A stretch of DNA of 64,000 nt from Microplitis mediator (taxonomy: Eukaryota; Arthropoda; Insecta; Hymenoptera; Braconidae). Of this stretch, positions 46,581 to 58,151 are shown piece after piece (the stretch's first letter is position 1; each line of letters begins with the position of its first letter). The stretch lies in the NCBI RefSeq assembly GCF_029852145.1, contig NC_079974.1:6432348-6496347 (forward strand), in the 5' to 3' direction. A model generated the notes under the pieces. That model was given only the letters and a program-made list of their open reading frames with translations, was not told the DNA's origin and did no database searches. The position numbers and the translations under genes were made by a program.

Positions 46581-47315
46581 ATGACCGAGGAAACCACCCA
46601 CCAAGCCAACGTACGACATTATTGGAGCAATCCCGTATTCAAGGCACCTGCATTTGTCGGTCCCAATATTCCGACTACGCCAAATTTACTATACCGATTC
46701 CACGTAACCAGAGACCACCGGCGCACTATCGTATATGATCAACCAAACAGCAAACTGGTTGACATCAGTGACATATCATTCGTTAAACCAGTACCGAAGT
46801 CAGCAACAGTTACAACACCGCCAGACTTCACTGCAGTGCCGTTTATTGTACCATTAACCATCAAAATTGGAGACGCCGTACACGAAAGCCACTACGATCT
46901 AGGTGACACTGTACCTGAGGAAACCTGGAGAACTTATTGGCGAACATTATGCCAAAAAGTTGAGATATTACCACCCGCTACTAGAACCGTGGGAACTCAG
47001 ACTGCAAAAACCAGGTTGTCATCTGTACCTGGATCAACTGGGTGTCTCCGATGCGAAAGAAAGGGACATTCCGACCAAGAGTGCTCCAATGCAAAATTTG
47101 GGGATGACTACTGCACTAGCTGTCTACGGGTAGGACATAACAACAACGCATGTCCATACCTGTCATCATCATCTGCTGGATTTGAGCTGATGAAAGAGTT
47201 CTGTTTCTCCTGCAAGACTCAACACCCATATTTTGACCCCAAATGCAGAGCCTGCCGAACTCGGGTAAAACTGAGCAGGGACGACAGAGGGGCCGTGGAT
47301 ATTCTTCCACCGTAA
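46581..47315 (+). CDS. ORF3: zinc-knuckle accessory protein of the retroelement (plus copy)
   Basis: An intact frame of about 244 codons from MTEETTHQ; the frame is open upstream to an ATG at 46545, but only the MTEE start is shared with the minus copy. Conserved blocks are RFHVTRDHRRTIVYDQPNSK, VPFIVPLTIKIGDAVHESHY and LSSVPGSTG. Cys motifs follow: CLRCERKGHSDQEC and CTSCLRVGHNNNAC (both CX2CX4HX4C) and CKTQHPYFDPKCRAC. The two ORF3 copies diverge at the last 20-30 residues. It lies after the integrase tail, the position of env in other elements, but has no signal peptide or membrane segment, so it is not env-like. A role in RNA binding or packaging is a guess from the knuckles. Confidence 0.82.
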   Translation: MTEETTHQANVRHYWSNPVFKAPAFVGPNIPTTPNLLYRFHVTRDHRRTIVYDQPNSKLVDISDISFVKPVPKSATVTTPPDFTAVPFIVPLTIKIGDAVHESHYDLGDTVPEETWRTYWRTLCQKVEILPPATRTVGTQTAKTRLSSVPGSTGCLRCERKGHSDQECSNAKFGDDYCTSCLRVGHNNNACPYLSSSSAGFELMKEFCFSCKTQHPYFDPKCRACRTRVKLSRDDRGAVDILPP

Positions 47316-47599
47316 TCAACATCACCTGCATCCAATTAAGTGTCTCGCACCTAAGGTAAAACGTTCAGTGAGTTTAATTTTTACTTTTGTATTTTTATTT
47401 TTCATCGTTTCATTTTTGGGCTTCACCCAATTCAAAACAAAAATACCATTATTTCATCTTTATTTAATTTTAATTACTCAAGTTTTATTTTCAAAAGAAA
47501 AAGTATATTTTTGTGTACCTCAGAATGCGAAGTCAATGACAGCTTCACTGGCCAATTAACGACTTAACAAGTATTCATATCGTTACCGACATTACCGAA

Positions 47600-47608
<9 letters not shown>

Positions 47609-47656
<48 letters not shown>
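47609..47656. repeat. (TA)n tract at the truncated end of the plus element
   Basis: TA run following AAAAAAAAAAA. In the minus copy the homologous position has a much shorter A/TA run, so this is a local expansion at or near the truncation point. Confidence 0.9.
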
Positions 47657-47660
<4 letters not shown>

Positions 47661-50161
47661 CATATATAAACTTTCGAACCAAATGTATTTCCTGACTCAG
47701 CTCGTCGAGCTGAGTTTAGAGGTAGCAAAATTTTCCGACAATTCCATCATGAGGACAAATACAATAGTTAGATTTTTGTGAAATCTACTAAAAAGCCATT
47801 TTTTTTTAATTTATGACTTTTTTTTTGGGTGGGTGACAAAATTTAAAAAAATTTTGAAAAACGTGTTCGATGGGGTAGAAACAGAAAAAATTTTCAGCCT
47901 AATCTAAAGGGGTCGGGTTCCAAAGTGGTCGATTTGGTGTAGAATGCCCCATATATTAAGATACAAATTTTATAACATTGGGGCAATTATACATTCAATT
48001 CGTAAAATATATTTAATCGACTATTTGGATTTCTTTACAATTCAATGAACAGACTATTAATTTTCAAAATTGTTTATAAATAAATTTTTTTCCCAAAATT
48101 TCGTATATTATTATTAACTTTCAATAAATGTATTGAAAATTAAGAAGTTGTGATAAAAAAAAAGTGTGTGTGTGTCAGCTCCGACGCACGATTGGAGTTT
48201 ACTCCTTCAGATCGACTGTCTAAATAAGCACAGAAAGGGCTTACTAGTCTAAGAAAAAGATCAATACCATATCAAATGGTAAATAAACGAATCAATCAGC
48301 TAGTCCCCAGAGCTTAACCAATTTACACATCATCGGATAGAGAATATAATACGAATTAATTTTATTATTTATAAAGACCAATATGATGTATTAAATTACT
48401 AATAAAACATGAAAACGTAAAAAAAAAATTTCCGGTCAAGCAGTAGCAAATGTGTCCGTAACCCGCAAACACAAATACTCGAGAAAAAAGCCATTATTTG
48501 GATCACTTTTTTTTTAAAAGATTATTTTAGGGTCGAAGAAGAAGTGTGTCATAAATTGGCCATCGAATTCGGCCCCGTTCATTATAATTATTAAAAAGAA
48601 CTAATTTTGTATATCTTGTAACCGGATACCTAGTCACCTGGAATCCGTCAGGCGACGTGGCTCGGCACACTTGTGGCTCACCTGTCTCGCCGAATGTTGG
48701 GCGCCAGGTGATGATCACCATAGGTTCACAGCTCGTACAATTTCCACGTCACTCAGGGTAGCGGGTCAGGATAAGGGATAGGCACTTACGTACTAACCAG
48801 TAAATGACAGATGTTGTTCCTTTGTTTTTATTTTAGAGAGAAAAATTTTTAAGGTTGACTTTATTTAATCCACAACCTTACATAACCTCTACTCCATACC
48901 ACAAGCCAATCCCCGTCACAGACTCGATATAAACAGAAAAAAAACAAAACAACGAATTCTCACGCTCGACTTGATATAATCCAAAGAATAAAAATTTTAA
49001 TCACTTTTGACTCGATACAAACCAAAAATAAAAGAAAATAATCACCTGTGACTCGATATAGACAAAAAGTAAACAATCTCAAACTCAACCCGTCCGGCCC
49101 ACCACCGATTCCACGTTCACACACTTTGCCTTTTAGCTGTCAACTCGTCTCATTCATCCACACCTCTCACGCCGCGTATACGACCGATCAACTACGCTGT
49201 ATAGTTGGCAGCGCCCGGACGTCAATTCGACGACGTTACGCGACTACAGGTCCCCTCCCAGAGTAATTACCGACAATTGCTCGGCTCGACATACGACACC
49301 GCTCTATACGTCAACACGCTGTCAACTCTCACCGTTCCACCATCAAACGTCTCCCGCCGTTTCCACAATGCGACGAGGCTCAAGTACGGGTTACACAACA
49401 CCGTTGTAAATAAAAAAAACTACCAGGTTCACACTCGGTGCAATTTGTAACCACAGTAACGCGCCAAAACAAAATTAACAATAATAAACAACAAAAAAAT
49501 AATGAAATTACTAATAATATTCCCAGGGTAAATAATAATTTTAAAAAAATTGTATAACAAGAAACGTAACAATATTCCAAAATGATAATGAATAAAAAAA
49601 ACCACTACCCGATTACGGTACTCCAAATACCACACGGTGTACCAGCCGAAACAGCTCAAACCGGTCTCACCCGACGACACACTCGGCAACTCGCGATGGA
49701 GTCTGCTGGCAAAAAAAAAGTATTAGGTCACCCCAGACCAAAAATAAAAAAATAATTATTGAATAAAGAGTTGCAATTTATATTTTACTCCAACCCCCAA
49801 GGTACTGCTCCCGGTTCGACGTGTTTCTAAGGGAAAGAAAGACAAACCGCTCACCTTTGCCGTCACGCTCTCGCCTTACTTCGATGTCTGGCCGCCACGT
49901 GGTCAGCAACACTTGTCCTGATACAGGTCACCAGTAGCTCCCGCAATGACTAGTCGCCGTACACGGCACAATTTGATCCGCGGAATCGTCAACCACCAAT
50001 AATCCCGGACTCCACAAGTAATTAATAGCAATTTTCTTAGTAAATATCGTCTTTTTACACCGATTAGCAACAAAAAAAACAATCAGCCTCGTGTTGGCAC
50101 TTTCACGGTACGATCCAGAATGGCGGCGGCTGTTCCGTGTTTTTCTACTGCAACTCCTGGT
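47657..50161. other. Unassigned repeat-rich sequence
   Basis: No gene recognised. Around 47760-47950 the sequence (GGTGGGTGACAAAATTT, GGTGTAGAATGCCCC) looks like the end of an unclassified MITE. At 48691-48706 a TGGCGCCCAACATTCG motif occurs on the minus strand. The part from 49050 to 50160 is richer in GC and has short frames on both strands without domains. Confidence 0.4.
48691..48706 (-). promoter_or_regulatory. Possible primer-binding-site remnant
   Basis: Minus-strand TGGCGCCCAACATTCG shares its first eleven bases with the Lys-type sites elsewhere in the window. The bases before it (ATCATCACC) are not a standard LTR end. If real, LTR sequence would extend rightwards into the P-element target region. 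Confidence 0.3.
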
Positions 50162-50298
50162 TCAGGGCTTCTCCACTGGACAGCGCCTCGATCACGTCTG
50201 GGACTGGTTGGGACAGTCGCTGTCTCTTACGCCACTCAGTCACTCTTAGTCAGGGCTTTCTCACTTAGCGGCGCCTCGATCACATCTAGGGACTGGTT
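50162..50298 (+). repeat. 88 bp tandem duplication that is the P-element target
   Basis: Unit one (50162-50249) and unit two (from 50250, interrupted by the P element and continuing at 55495) share TCAGGGCT, GCGCCTCGATCACRTCTRG, GGACTGGTT and ACAGTCGCTGTCTC. Unit one is therefore an undisturbed paralogue of the insertion site. Confidence 0.8.
50291..50298. repeat. P-element target duplication, left copy
   Basis: GACTGGTT, repeated exactly at 55487-55494 on the other side of the element. P elements make 8 bp duplications. Confidence 0.95.
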
Positions 50299-50329
50299 CA
50301 CTGATCTCTATACTAACTGGATAGCTGAT
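50299..50329. repeat. Left 31 bp terminal inverted repeat of the P element
   Basis: Starts CACTGATCTCTATACTAACT. Its complement forms the last 31 bases at 55456-55486 without a mismatch, and the match breaks right after position 31. Confidence 0.95.
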
Positions 50330-50376
50330 TCTATAGTCCGCCATTGTCACCGATGTGTGCCTACAGTAGCGCTCCA

Positions 50377-50396
50377 AATAGTTGTCAGAGAACTAA
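50377..50396. repeat. Subterminal inverted repeat, left
   Basis: AATAGTTGTCAGAGAACTAA pairs with TTAGTTCCCTGACAACTATT at 55379-55398 with one mismatch. The two lie 78 and 88 bases from the element ends. In Drosophila the inner repeats help transposition; a like role here is inference. Confidence 0.85.
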
Positions 50397-50817
50397 ATCG
50401 TAACCAACTGCGCTTGCGCGCCCATAATTTTCAACCGGGGACCAGCCGTAAGTTTTAACGTCGTCAGAAAAGCATTACAGTCACATTACGGCAATCTCAT
50501 AGAGTAGACGTCTTCTGTAAAAATTCCTATCAGCACGTGCACAGCAACATAATTATTTTGATTTCATTTAATTAAATTGCGAATATATATTTATTTATTT
50601 TAGTTATTTTAGCATTTTTCAAAATATTTATTAAAATTAGTATTTTTCAATTAATTTATTAAGTTTTTTTTTTTTGTATTCTTATATATATATATATACA
50701 TATATATTTATGTATATATATATATATTTATATTTATTCTATTAATTTTAGTGTTAGTGAATAGTGTTATTCAATATATTTATTTATTTTGTGTTAATTA
50801 AATATTGTGTCGTGAAA

Positions 50818-53800
50818 ATGGTTTCTTGTGCCTTTTGTAAAAAGCGTTCAGAGAAGCACAAAGGATTATCATTTTATTCGTAAGTATAAATGTATTAATT
50901 ATATTTATCTTTATTTAAATGTTTGATTGTGTCAAAATATAATTTTATTTATTAAATTTATTTTCAAGATTTCCGACGAATCAAGAAGATACAGACAAGT
51001 GGATCAAGAATATGGGCCGGGAAAATTGGACACCTTCAAAGTTTTCCAAACTATGTTCGGATCATTTTTCAGAAGACTGCGTAGATTTTCGGAATGAACG
51101 ACCTCGTCTACGAAAAGGGAGTAATCCAACTATATTTGGTGAAAATGATGTTTCTTCAACTCCAGTGCATGTGAATTAAGCAAAGGTATAGAATCTAATG
51201 ATTTTCAGTGTTCCAAATGAGATTTAATCATTTTATATATTATTATATTCTATAAAAAGAATATCATTAATTATATAGTTTTTTTTTTGTTTTTTATTTT
51301 TTTTCACAAATTTTTACTTTTTGCAGCAACGGAAGCAGAAGAGATATCAAATGGTAATGCTGTAACTATTCCCCAAGTATTGCCTGGAAATCAAGAAAAG
51401 TTACAACCCATCATTAGTGAGTATTTTTTTTCGAGTATTTACAAGTTATAAAGCTTAGTTTATTGTAAAAAAAAACAATTTAGTTTTTACAAAAAATAAA
51501 AATAACATTAACTATTTAAACAAAAATAATCTCTATCAATTCATCAGTAAGTGATTGTATAACATTGTAACTTTTTTTTCAGTCCAGTTGAAACAGCAGA
51601 TATTAGGGTTCAGCAATGACCACAACTATTACACATCGGCAGACTACCTGAAACGCAAGCTAGAAGTTGTTCAAGAAAGAAATCAAGAATTGCTGAGAGA
51701 GCTGAAAAATAAAAGAAGAAAAGAAGAACGGGGAAGAAGAAAAATCACCAGCATGAAAGAAGTTATTGAAGATTTGAGTAATCGTGAGTACATAGAGAAA
51801 AGTAAGATTTTTGATCATTTTGGAAGTATTCCTTCTGAAATTTTAAAACGAATGCAAGATAATGCATTGCGTAGTAAAATTTCTAAAGAAAAATATCCAC
51901 CAGAGCTGCGTTGTTTTGCATTAACATTACATTTTTATTCCCCGGCTGCATATAAATATGTACGTGATAGCTTTGAATTAGCCTTACCTCACCCTAGTCA
52001 ACTTCGCTCGTGGTATAATAGTGTAGACGCGGAACCCGGATTTTCGGAAGAATGTTTTAGAACTTTAGAATTTAAACGCGATGAGTATAAAGACAATAAT
52101 AAAAAATTAGTATGTTCGTTTATGATCGATGAAATGGGAATAAAAAAAGGTGTTCAACGTACTCGGGATGGGAAGGTATACGGTCATGTTGATATTGGTG
52201 GAGGTACTACTGATAATTCAAACTTGATCGCTACTGAGGTCCTAGTTTTGTTGATCGTTCCTTTAGACGGTTCGTGGAAATTACCTATCGGTTTTTTTTT
52301 AATTCAAAGTTTAACTGCAGCAAGCAAAGCAAATCTTATAAAAGAAGCTTTAACCAGGTTACACCATGTTAACATCGAAGTCGCTTCCCTAACTTTAGAT
52401 GGCCCCCCTGCACATTTAAATACTGTCAAATTGTTAGGAGCTCATATGAGTATGGATGACGATGCTAAACCATATTTCCCTCATCCGGTTGAAAATCAAC
52501 CAGATGTTTGCGTAATATTGGATGCTTGCCATGATTTGAAAAATATCAGGTCAGCATTAGCAGAGTATAAAATACTCATTGATGCTGATGGAAATAAAAT
52601 TGAATGGAAATATATAGTTGCTTTAGCTTCTTTACAAGAAAACGATGGGTTGCGATTGGGTAACAAACTTCGTTCACACCATATTGAATATAAAAAAATG
52701 ATAATGAAAGTTTATTTAGCTGCTCAAACTTTAAGTTCGAGCGTGGCAGACGCGATAGAATTCTGTTGGACAGTTTTGCGTTTACCAGAATTTGAAGGTT
52801 GTGAATCTACTGTAAAATTCATTCGTTGCATAGATTTTCTTTTTGATTTTTTAAATGTTAGAAGTCCTTGGGGTAGTGGTTATAAAAGTCCATTAAGAAA
52901 AAGTAATGAATCTATTTGGCGTCATCGCGTACTTAATGAAATTAATTATTTAAGTAAATTAAAAACAGTTAATAATGTTCCAATTTATTTATCCCCAAGG
53001 AAAACAGGATTCATAGGTTTTTATACTGCTTGCATTTCTGTAATTAGATTATTTGACCGTTATGTAAAACCAGCCAATGCTCCATTAAAATATTTACTTC
53101 CTTATAAGCTTAGCCAAGATCATCTAGAACTATTGTTCGCTGCTATAAGAGCTCGAAGTGGTTGGTGTCCAAATCCAACCGTGGCACAGCTGATATCTGC
53201 TTACAAACGATTATTAGTTCGACATGATATCCAAGTTGCTACCGGTAATGTAAAGATGATGGATCATACAAAAATTTTAAATATAACTCCATCTCGAAAA
53301 AACAAAATAGCCACGCTCGATCGTTACGATCCAAATATTTATAACTCACTAGACAATGTTCGCGTTCAAGAAAAATATTGCTTAGATCGTTCATCTAATA
53401 CCATTGTAGAAGAATTAAAGGAATTTTTAGATTTTTCTTGGGCTATGCCCAGTGATTTAACGGAATTTTCAATTAATGCTATAGGATACATCGCGGGTTT
53501 TATTGTTCGAAAACTATCCAGGCTTATTAAATGTTGTAAATGTTTAGAAGCTTGCAGACAACCTCTTACTTCGGTTACCTCAATTAATCAATCATTTTCT
53601 CGCAAAGGGTTGGCTTTGGTTGCTCAGAAAACTCGCGGAGGCTTAATATTATCATCAGACAGTGTGATTACAATTTGTACTTATGCAGAATCACTTTTTA
53701 GAAAAGCGTGCAATAGTAACTCAGGAAAACCACCAGTCGAAGTAAATTTTCCAGCTATACTGGCTAATTCGGTTTTTAAGAAGTTATTATTTTCAAAAAA

Positions 53801-54008
53801 AAATCTCTTCCCAGATCTTGAACAACATTTTCGCGATACTTTCATTTTAGATAGCTGCACAGACCATAAATATTTATTGATAAAATCTATTTTAATCCAC
53901 TATATTGAAATTCGTATGTATTCCTTAACAAAAAACGTTTCACTTACGATTACGGGAACTCACGTTCGGCATTTTTTAACACGGCAAATCGTCTGGGCTC
54001 ATCAGTAG
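50818..54008 (+). CDS. P-element transposase, THAP domain, four exons, 915 residues
   Basis: Exons 50818-50879, 50969-51138, 51327-51416 and 51583-54008; all introns begin GT and end AG, and phases agree (total 2748 coding bases). Residues 1-77 form a C2CH THAP zinc finger: C4 and C7 (MVSCAFC), 42 residues to CSDHF, and the closing NPTIF; it should bind the element ends. A basic coiled coil follows at about 140-165 (ERNQELLRELKNKRRKEERG). The RNase H-like catalytic core has Asp290 in FMIDEMG, Asp380 in LTLDGPPAH and Glu623 in SQDHLELLF, spaced as in THAP9 and Drosophila P transposase. Between them ILDACHDLKNIR resembles the GTP-binding insertion. Length is near that of human THAP9 (about 900) and longer than Drosophila P (751). 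Intron 2 uses GTGAAA; reading past it meets a stop, giving a short THAP-only product (in-frame to 51179). Confidence 0.93.
50880..51582 (+). other. Three small introns of the transposase gene
   Basis: Introns 50880-50968 (GTAAGT..TTCAAG), 51139-51326 (GTGAAA..TTGCAG) and 51417-51582 (GTGAGT..TTTCAG). Each has a pyrimidine-rich 3' end. In Drosophila, retention of the last P intron in somatic cells yields a repressor. Here retention of intron 2 or 3 would likewise give truncated THAP proteins, but tissue control cannot be judged from sequence. Confidence 0.8.
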
Positions 54009-54162
54009 TTTTTGATTTTTTTTTTTCTTAAATTTCACTATAACCGATAGAAATTGACTTGGATGTATGTTGAAAACTATATTTTAATTTGTAAACATGT
54101 TTCATATGTTTGTACCAAAACTAACTCTGGTTAATATTTGCTTCCATAATATTAAGTGACTA

Positions 54163-54350
<188 letters not shown>

Positions 54351-55455
54351 AATTTATTATATTAATGTAATAGTTTTATTATTTTTGTTATAGTTTCAGT
54401 TACATTTCTTGTAATTACTGAATGTATGTAAGAAAATAGCATATCATTCTTTATAACTATTCTATAAAGACTGATATGCTATTACTTTTATCTGTTTTGT
54501 GATTACAATATTTTTCCCGGCGGTTGAGTGCCTACCGGGCGCGTCTCCGGGTGGCGGATAGGAGGAGACCAGTTTGCTTACTGTCCGTGATTTTATAGTC
54601 CTATTAATTATAAATTAATTTGATTTAAGGAAGAAGCAAAATACTGGCCTGTGAACGCTATATGTCGCTGTAACAGAATGCCGTTTCAAGTCTACAGCAT
54701 CTAAAGAATCACCGTGGACCAACTTATTTATTTATTCAATATTCTGTTGTATTATAATAACTTCAATTGTAAATAAAATAACAATCAGGTTTTATCTAAG
54801 ATTAAATTGTAAATTGGTATTCTACAAAATATTTTTATACCTAGTGATGGTTATAGTTATAGAAGTAATCTATTCAAATTTTCAATGTAAAAAACTGTAT
54901 TGAATTTTTTTAAATATTGTCTGTAGGAACCGAAGTTGAATAATTATTAGCAATTTATATGAAATTATTTGTATTTAATAAAAAAAAAATTTTTGTACAT
55001 GAAAATAGCTGTTATTATATTAATTTGTATGCCTGGATATATTACCATCGTGATATTGAGCAATAAAAATTGTGTTAAAAAGTTTGCTCTTTATATGTTA
55101 TAATTATTTTTTCAACATAAGCTGAATTTATTTAATTTATTACTCTATTACTACTATATAATATACTATATAATTTACTACTATATAATATACTATATAA
55201 TTTACTAATATATAATACGCTAATTACATTTGCGACTCTTTCAATAATTATTTTTATTTATTTTTGCCGATAATTACTCTAGTAATATAACTTTCCACAC
55301 TGCGAAGTAAAATTCTCGTAATTTAACGTTCCCTATGTTTGTCCTTTTTTATTTAACGCCTGCGCTCTTATATTCATATTAGTTCCCTGACAACTATTCG
55401 GCGGCGCTGGCTTCGCTCCAGGCAAGGCCTATTTTTTCGAAATTCTTCCATATGT
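54351..55455 (+). other. P-element 3' non-coding region
   Basis: AT-rich, no frame. A hairpin AGAAAATAGCATATCATTCTT with AAGACTGATATGCTATTAC occurs at 54430-54487. A short direct repeat, TATATAATATACTATATAAT, is present near 55155-55205. Ends at the right subterminal repeat and inverted terminus. Confidence 0.6.
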
Positions 55456-55486
55456 ATCAGCTATCCAGTTAGTATAGAGATCAGTG
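55456..55486. repeat. Right 31 bp terminal inverted repeat of the P element
   Basis: Ends TATAGAGATCAGTG and is followed at once by the second GACTGGTT (55487-55494). Perfect complement of the left terminus. Confidence 0.95.
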
Positions 55487-56103
55487 GACTGGTTAGAACA
55501 GTCGCTGTCTCTCGGCTCTTCTCGGCTGTTGTACTTGGGATCTCATTGGTCGTCAAAGTCCCCGCCCCTTACTAAAGTTGTCCTGCCTCAGTCTCGGCAC
55601 TTTGCGTCAATGAATGGCTCAGCTACTCGTTACGGCAGCCACTTCGCCGGCTCGGCACTTGTCATCTCTTGTCCCCTAGGCTCCGTCGCTAGCGGTGGCT
55701 CCACCTCGTGTCGGCACCCGAGTTGCCTTTATTTCCCCGCCACTGAGCATCTAAATACTAAAACTAACGACTTATCCTACTTACGACTACTTCTTACAAA
55801 TCTATCCTCGTTACGCATTATGGATTGCCTCGGATCTTTCTCGTCCCGGAGTGCCAACCTAATTTCACTAAAAGAGAAAAAAAAACTTAACCATTACGAG
55901 TGGCCGCAGCGACCTGCCAGAAAGAATAACTTTTAATCGTAACAAACAGAAACAAAGGGAAATTTAATAGGATAGTCCAATATTGGAGTGTGAATAATAC
56001 TCCATTTCACTATTGAAGGTCATTGGTGACCAAGTGTCGGCGTCTAATTTCTCTGCGTGTTACAATCTATATATGTTTTTTACATATAAGTTCGTCACAC
56101 CAC
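55487..56103. other. Continuation of the P-element target region
   Basis: Resumes the second 88 bp repeat unit (ACAGTCGCTGTCTC) and continues as unassigned sequence. A 150-codon frame (55484-55936) begins within the duplication, shows no domain and would not exist without the insertion. Confidence 0.5.
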
Positions 56104-56310
56104 ACTCTAAAACCAAGTGTGTAGTCAAAATTAACACACTTCCCAAATAACATTGAAACGCCATAAGCAATCTATAGATATTTAATACACCGGGAAACGT
56201 GTTTTAAATGACTACAAAAAACTATAGTTTCATTTATGGCCTTAAACATAGAATACATTTAATATGTGTTAAAATAATACACTTGTAACACAGTTGGTAT
56301 GAGAGTGTAG
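56104..56310. repeat. Short MITE-like inverted repeat
   Basis: ACACTCTAAAACCAAGTGTG at the left pairs imperfectly with the complement of CACAGTTGGTATGAGAGTGT at the right, and inner parts (AACACACTT, ATACACTTGT) also pair. No clear target duplication was found, so limits are approximate. Confidence 0.5.
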
Positions 56311-56494
56311 TCTCGCCTGCGCGAAAAAATACATCTGACTATTTTTCGGAGCGAAATTTGAATTTCTAGTGTAATAGAAAGGAAAGAAACAATTGTCCTT
56401 GAAACTTTTATCGTAAATTTTTCTTATTTGTGCAAATGAGCATTAAGAGTCGTGCACTTTTGGATTTACCAAACTTTTTTTAATCTATTTTAGT

Positions 56495-58143
56495 CTAGTC
56501 AAGAAGTTGATTTCCTGCGCGGAAAATAATTACAGGTCTCCTAAAAATATGATTGATGGCTAAAACGATCCGGAATGGCGTCTAGAAAAAGCCGTTTTTT
56601 GGATTTTTTTTTTGGAAAAATAAAATTACCATTGTTATGAACAAAAAACCGTTAAAAAAATTAGCCGTCCAGCTTTTTGGCAAAATCTCAAAAAGTATAG
56701 GTGATAGCTCAAATATTAAAAAATTTTCTAAAAGAGCAGAAAATTTAAGTGAAAACAGTTCTCGACTCCCCGAATTGTAGCTCCAATATTTATAATTTTA
56801 ATTTTACATTGACAATCGGCTTTTGCGCGGCAGTTTCGGCATGCGCGCGCCGTCACTCTAGTGAGCGCAGTTTTTAAATAATTTTTTTATGCAATTAAAT
56901 ATTAATTAAAAAATTTGAAAATATTCTGGTGTCATCTAGACACTTCAAAGAATATGATTCCGCGATAGTAAAAGTTGTATCACCATTTTTCAAGAAGTTA
57001 TTCGATTGTTAATTAACATTTTTTTTACGGGTATGTGTTGTCATAAAAGGCGGTATAAAAGTTTAAATAATTAATCTATAAATTTGTTGTTTCTTGGAGC
57101 CTTTTTAGAAACATACTCAACAAAATGATGGTACAAAAGTTTATACAATATTTTTATTTCATTAATTATTAATTTTTGAACTAACAAAAAAATTAAAAAT
57201 TAAAATAGTGTATGTTAAATAATTTTTTTTTTTATTTTAAGCTATTACTGATTTCATATTCTTGTCAGGCATTATATGATTACTTTTAAAATTTTTTCTT
57301 GCCATTTGTTTATAAATTTTTTATAAACAAATGGATTAATTAAATATTTAAAAAAATTTTTTTTTCACCATATTGTTAGCGTAAGGAAATAATGATTTAA
57401 AAAAAAAAATTTCTTAAAAACAATATCTTAATGTTTATAATCGTTTTTTTTTTTCAAATTTTGATCATTGACATAAATCATTAAGGAATCGTTTTCTTGT
57501 GAATTATAATTTGCATTTCTACATATAATGGCAAAAAAAAAATTTTGTTGTCAACGATTTATTTATTTGTTTGTTTAACAATTTGTTATAAACATTTTAT
57601 TTTTTATTTTAATTTTTTTCTAGAACATAAAAAAATTACAAAAACAGTAACCTGCAACAATATGGCAAATAAAAATTCTTCCAATTTTTTAAAAAACATC
57701 TGGATTTTGGAGTACGACAAAATCCAAGCACTGACACAATATGTCAACAAACAAATTACTGTAAATTTGCAACTATTGCAGATACAGTTTTCGATCTTCG
57801 ACTCTTTTTTAGACAGTATGAGTTGAGCTTTCTTATAAATTTTAAACCTAATGTTTATCTGTTATAGTTCTCTAACAACACGCGTTTATTTATAAAAATT
57901 GTCAATGCGTTTTTAAGAAAAAAATTTTTTTTTTAAACTATTATTTCCTTACGCTAACAATATGGTGAAAAAAAAATTTTCAAAAATATTAAATTAATCC
58001 ATTTGTTTACGAAAAGATTATAAAGTTTATAAAATGGCATGAAAAAATTTTAAAAGTAATCATATAATGCCTAACAAGAATATGAAATCAGTAATAGCTT
58101 AAAATTAAAAAAAACACTTGAGAACATAAAATAATAATGCTCA
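56495..58143. repeat. Unclassified element with inverted internal arms
   Basis: The left part (56495-56780) matches the flank at 24325-24667. Further in, 57238-57420 (GCTATTACTGATTTCATATT, CACCATATTGTTAGCGTAAG) is repeated in inverted orientation at 57905-58105. That gives a hairpin of about 190 bp arms around a 480 bp loop. A 93-codon AT-rich frame in the loop is not convincing. It may be a non-autonomous relative of the element that carries the FEN1-like gene. Confidence 0.55.
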
Positions 58144-58151
58144 CTGTACGT

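Noticed and set aside
46581..47315. ORF3 as an envelope gene
   Set aside because: The position fits but there is no signal peptide, no hydrophobic membrane segment and no cleavage-like site. Its motifs are zinc knuckles.
55484..55936. 150-codon frame right of the P element
   Set aside because: Begins in the target duplication, has no domain and is created by the insertion junction.
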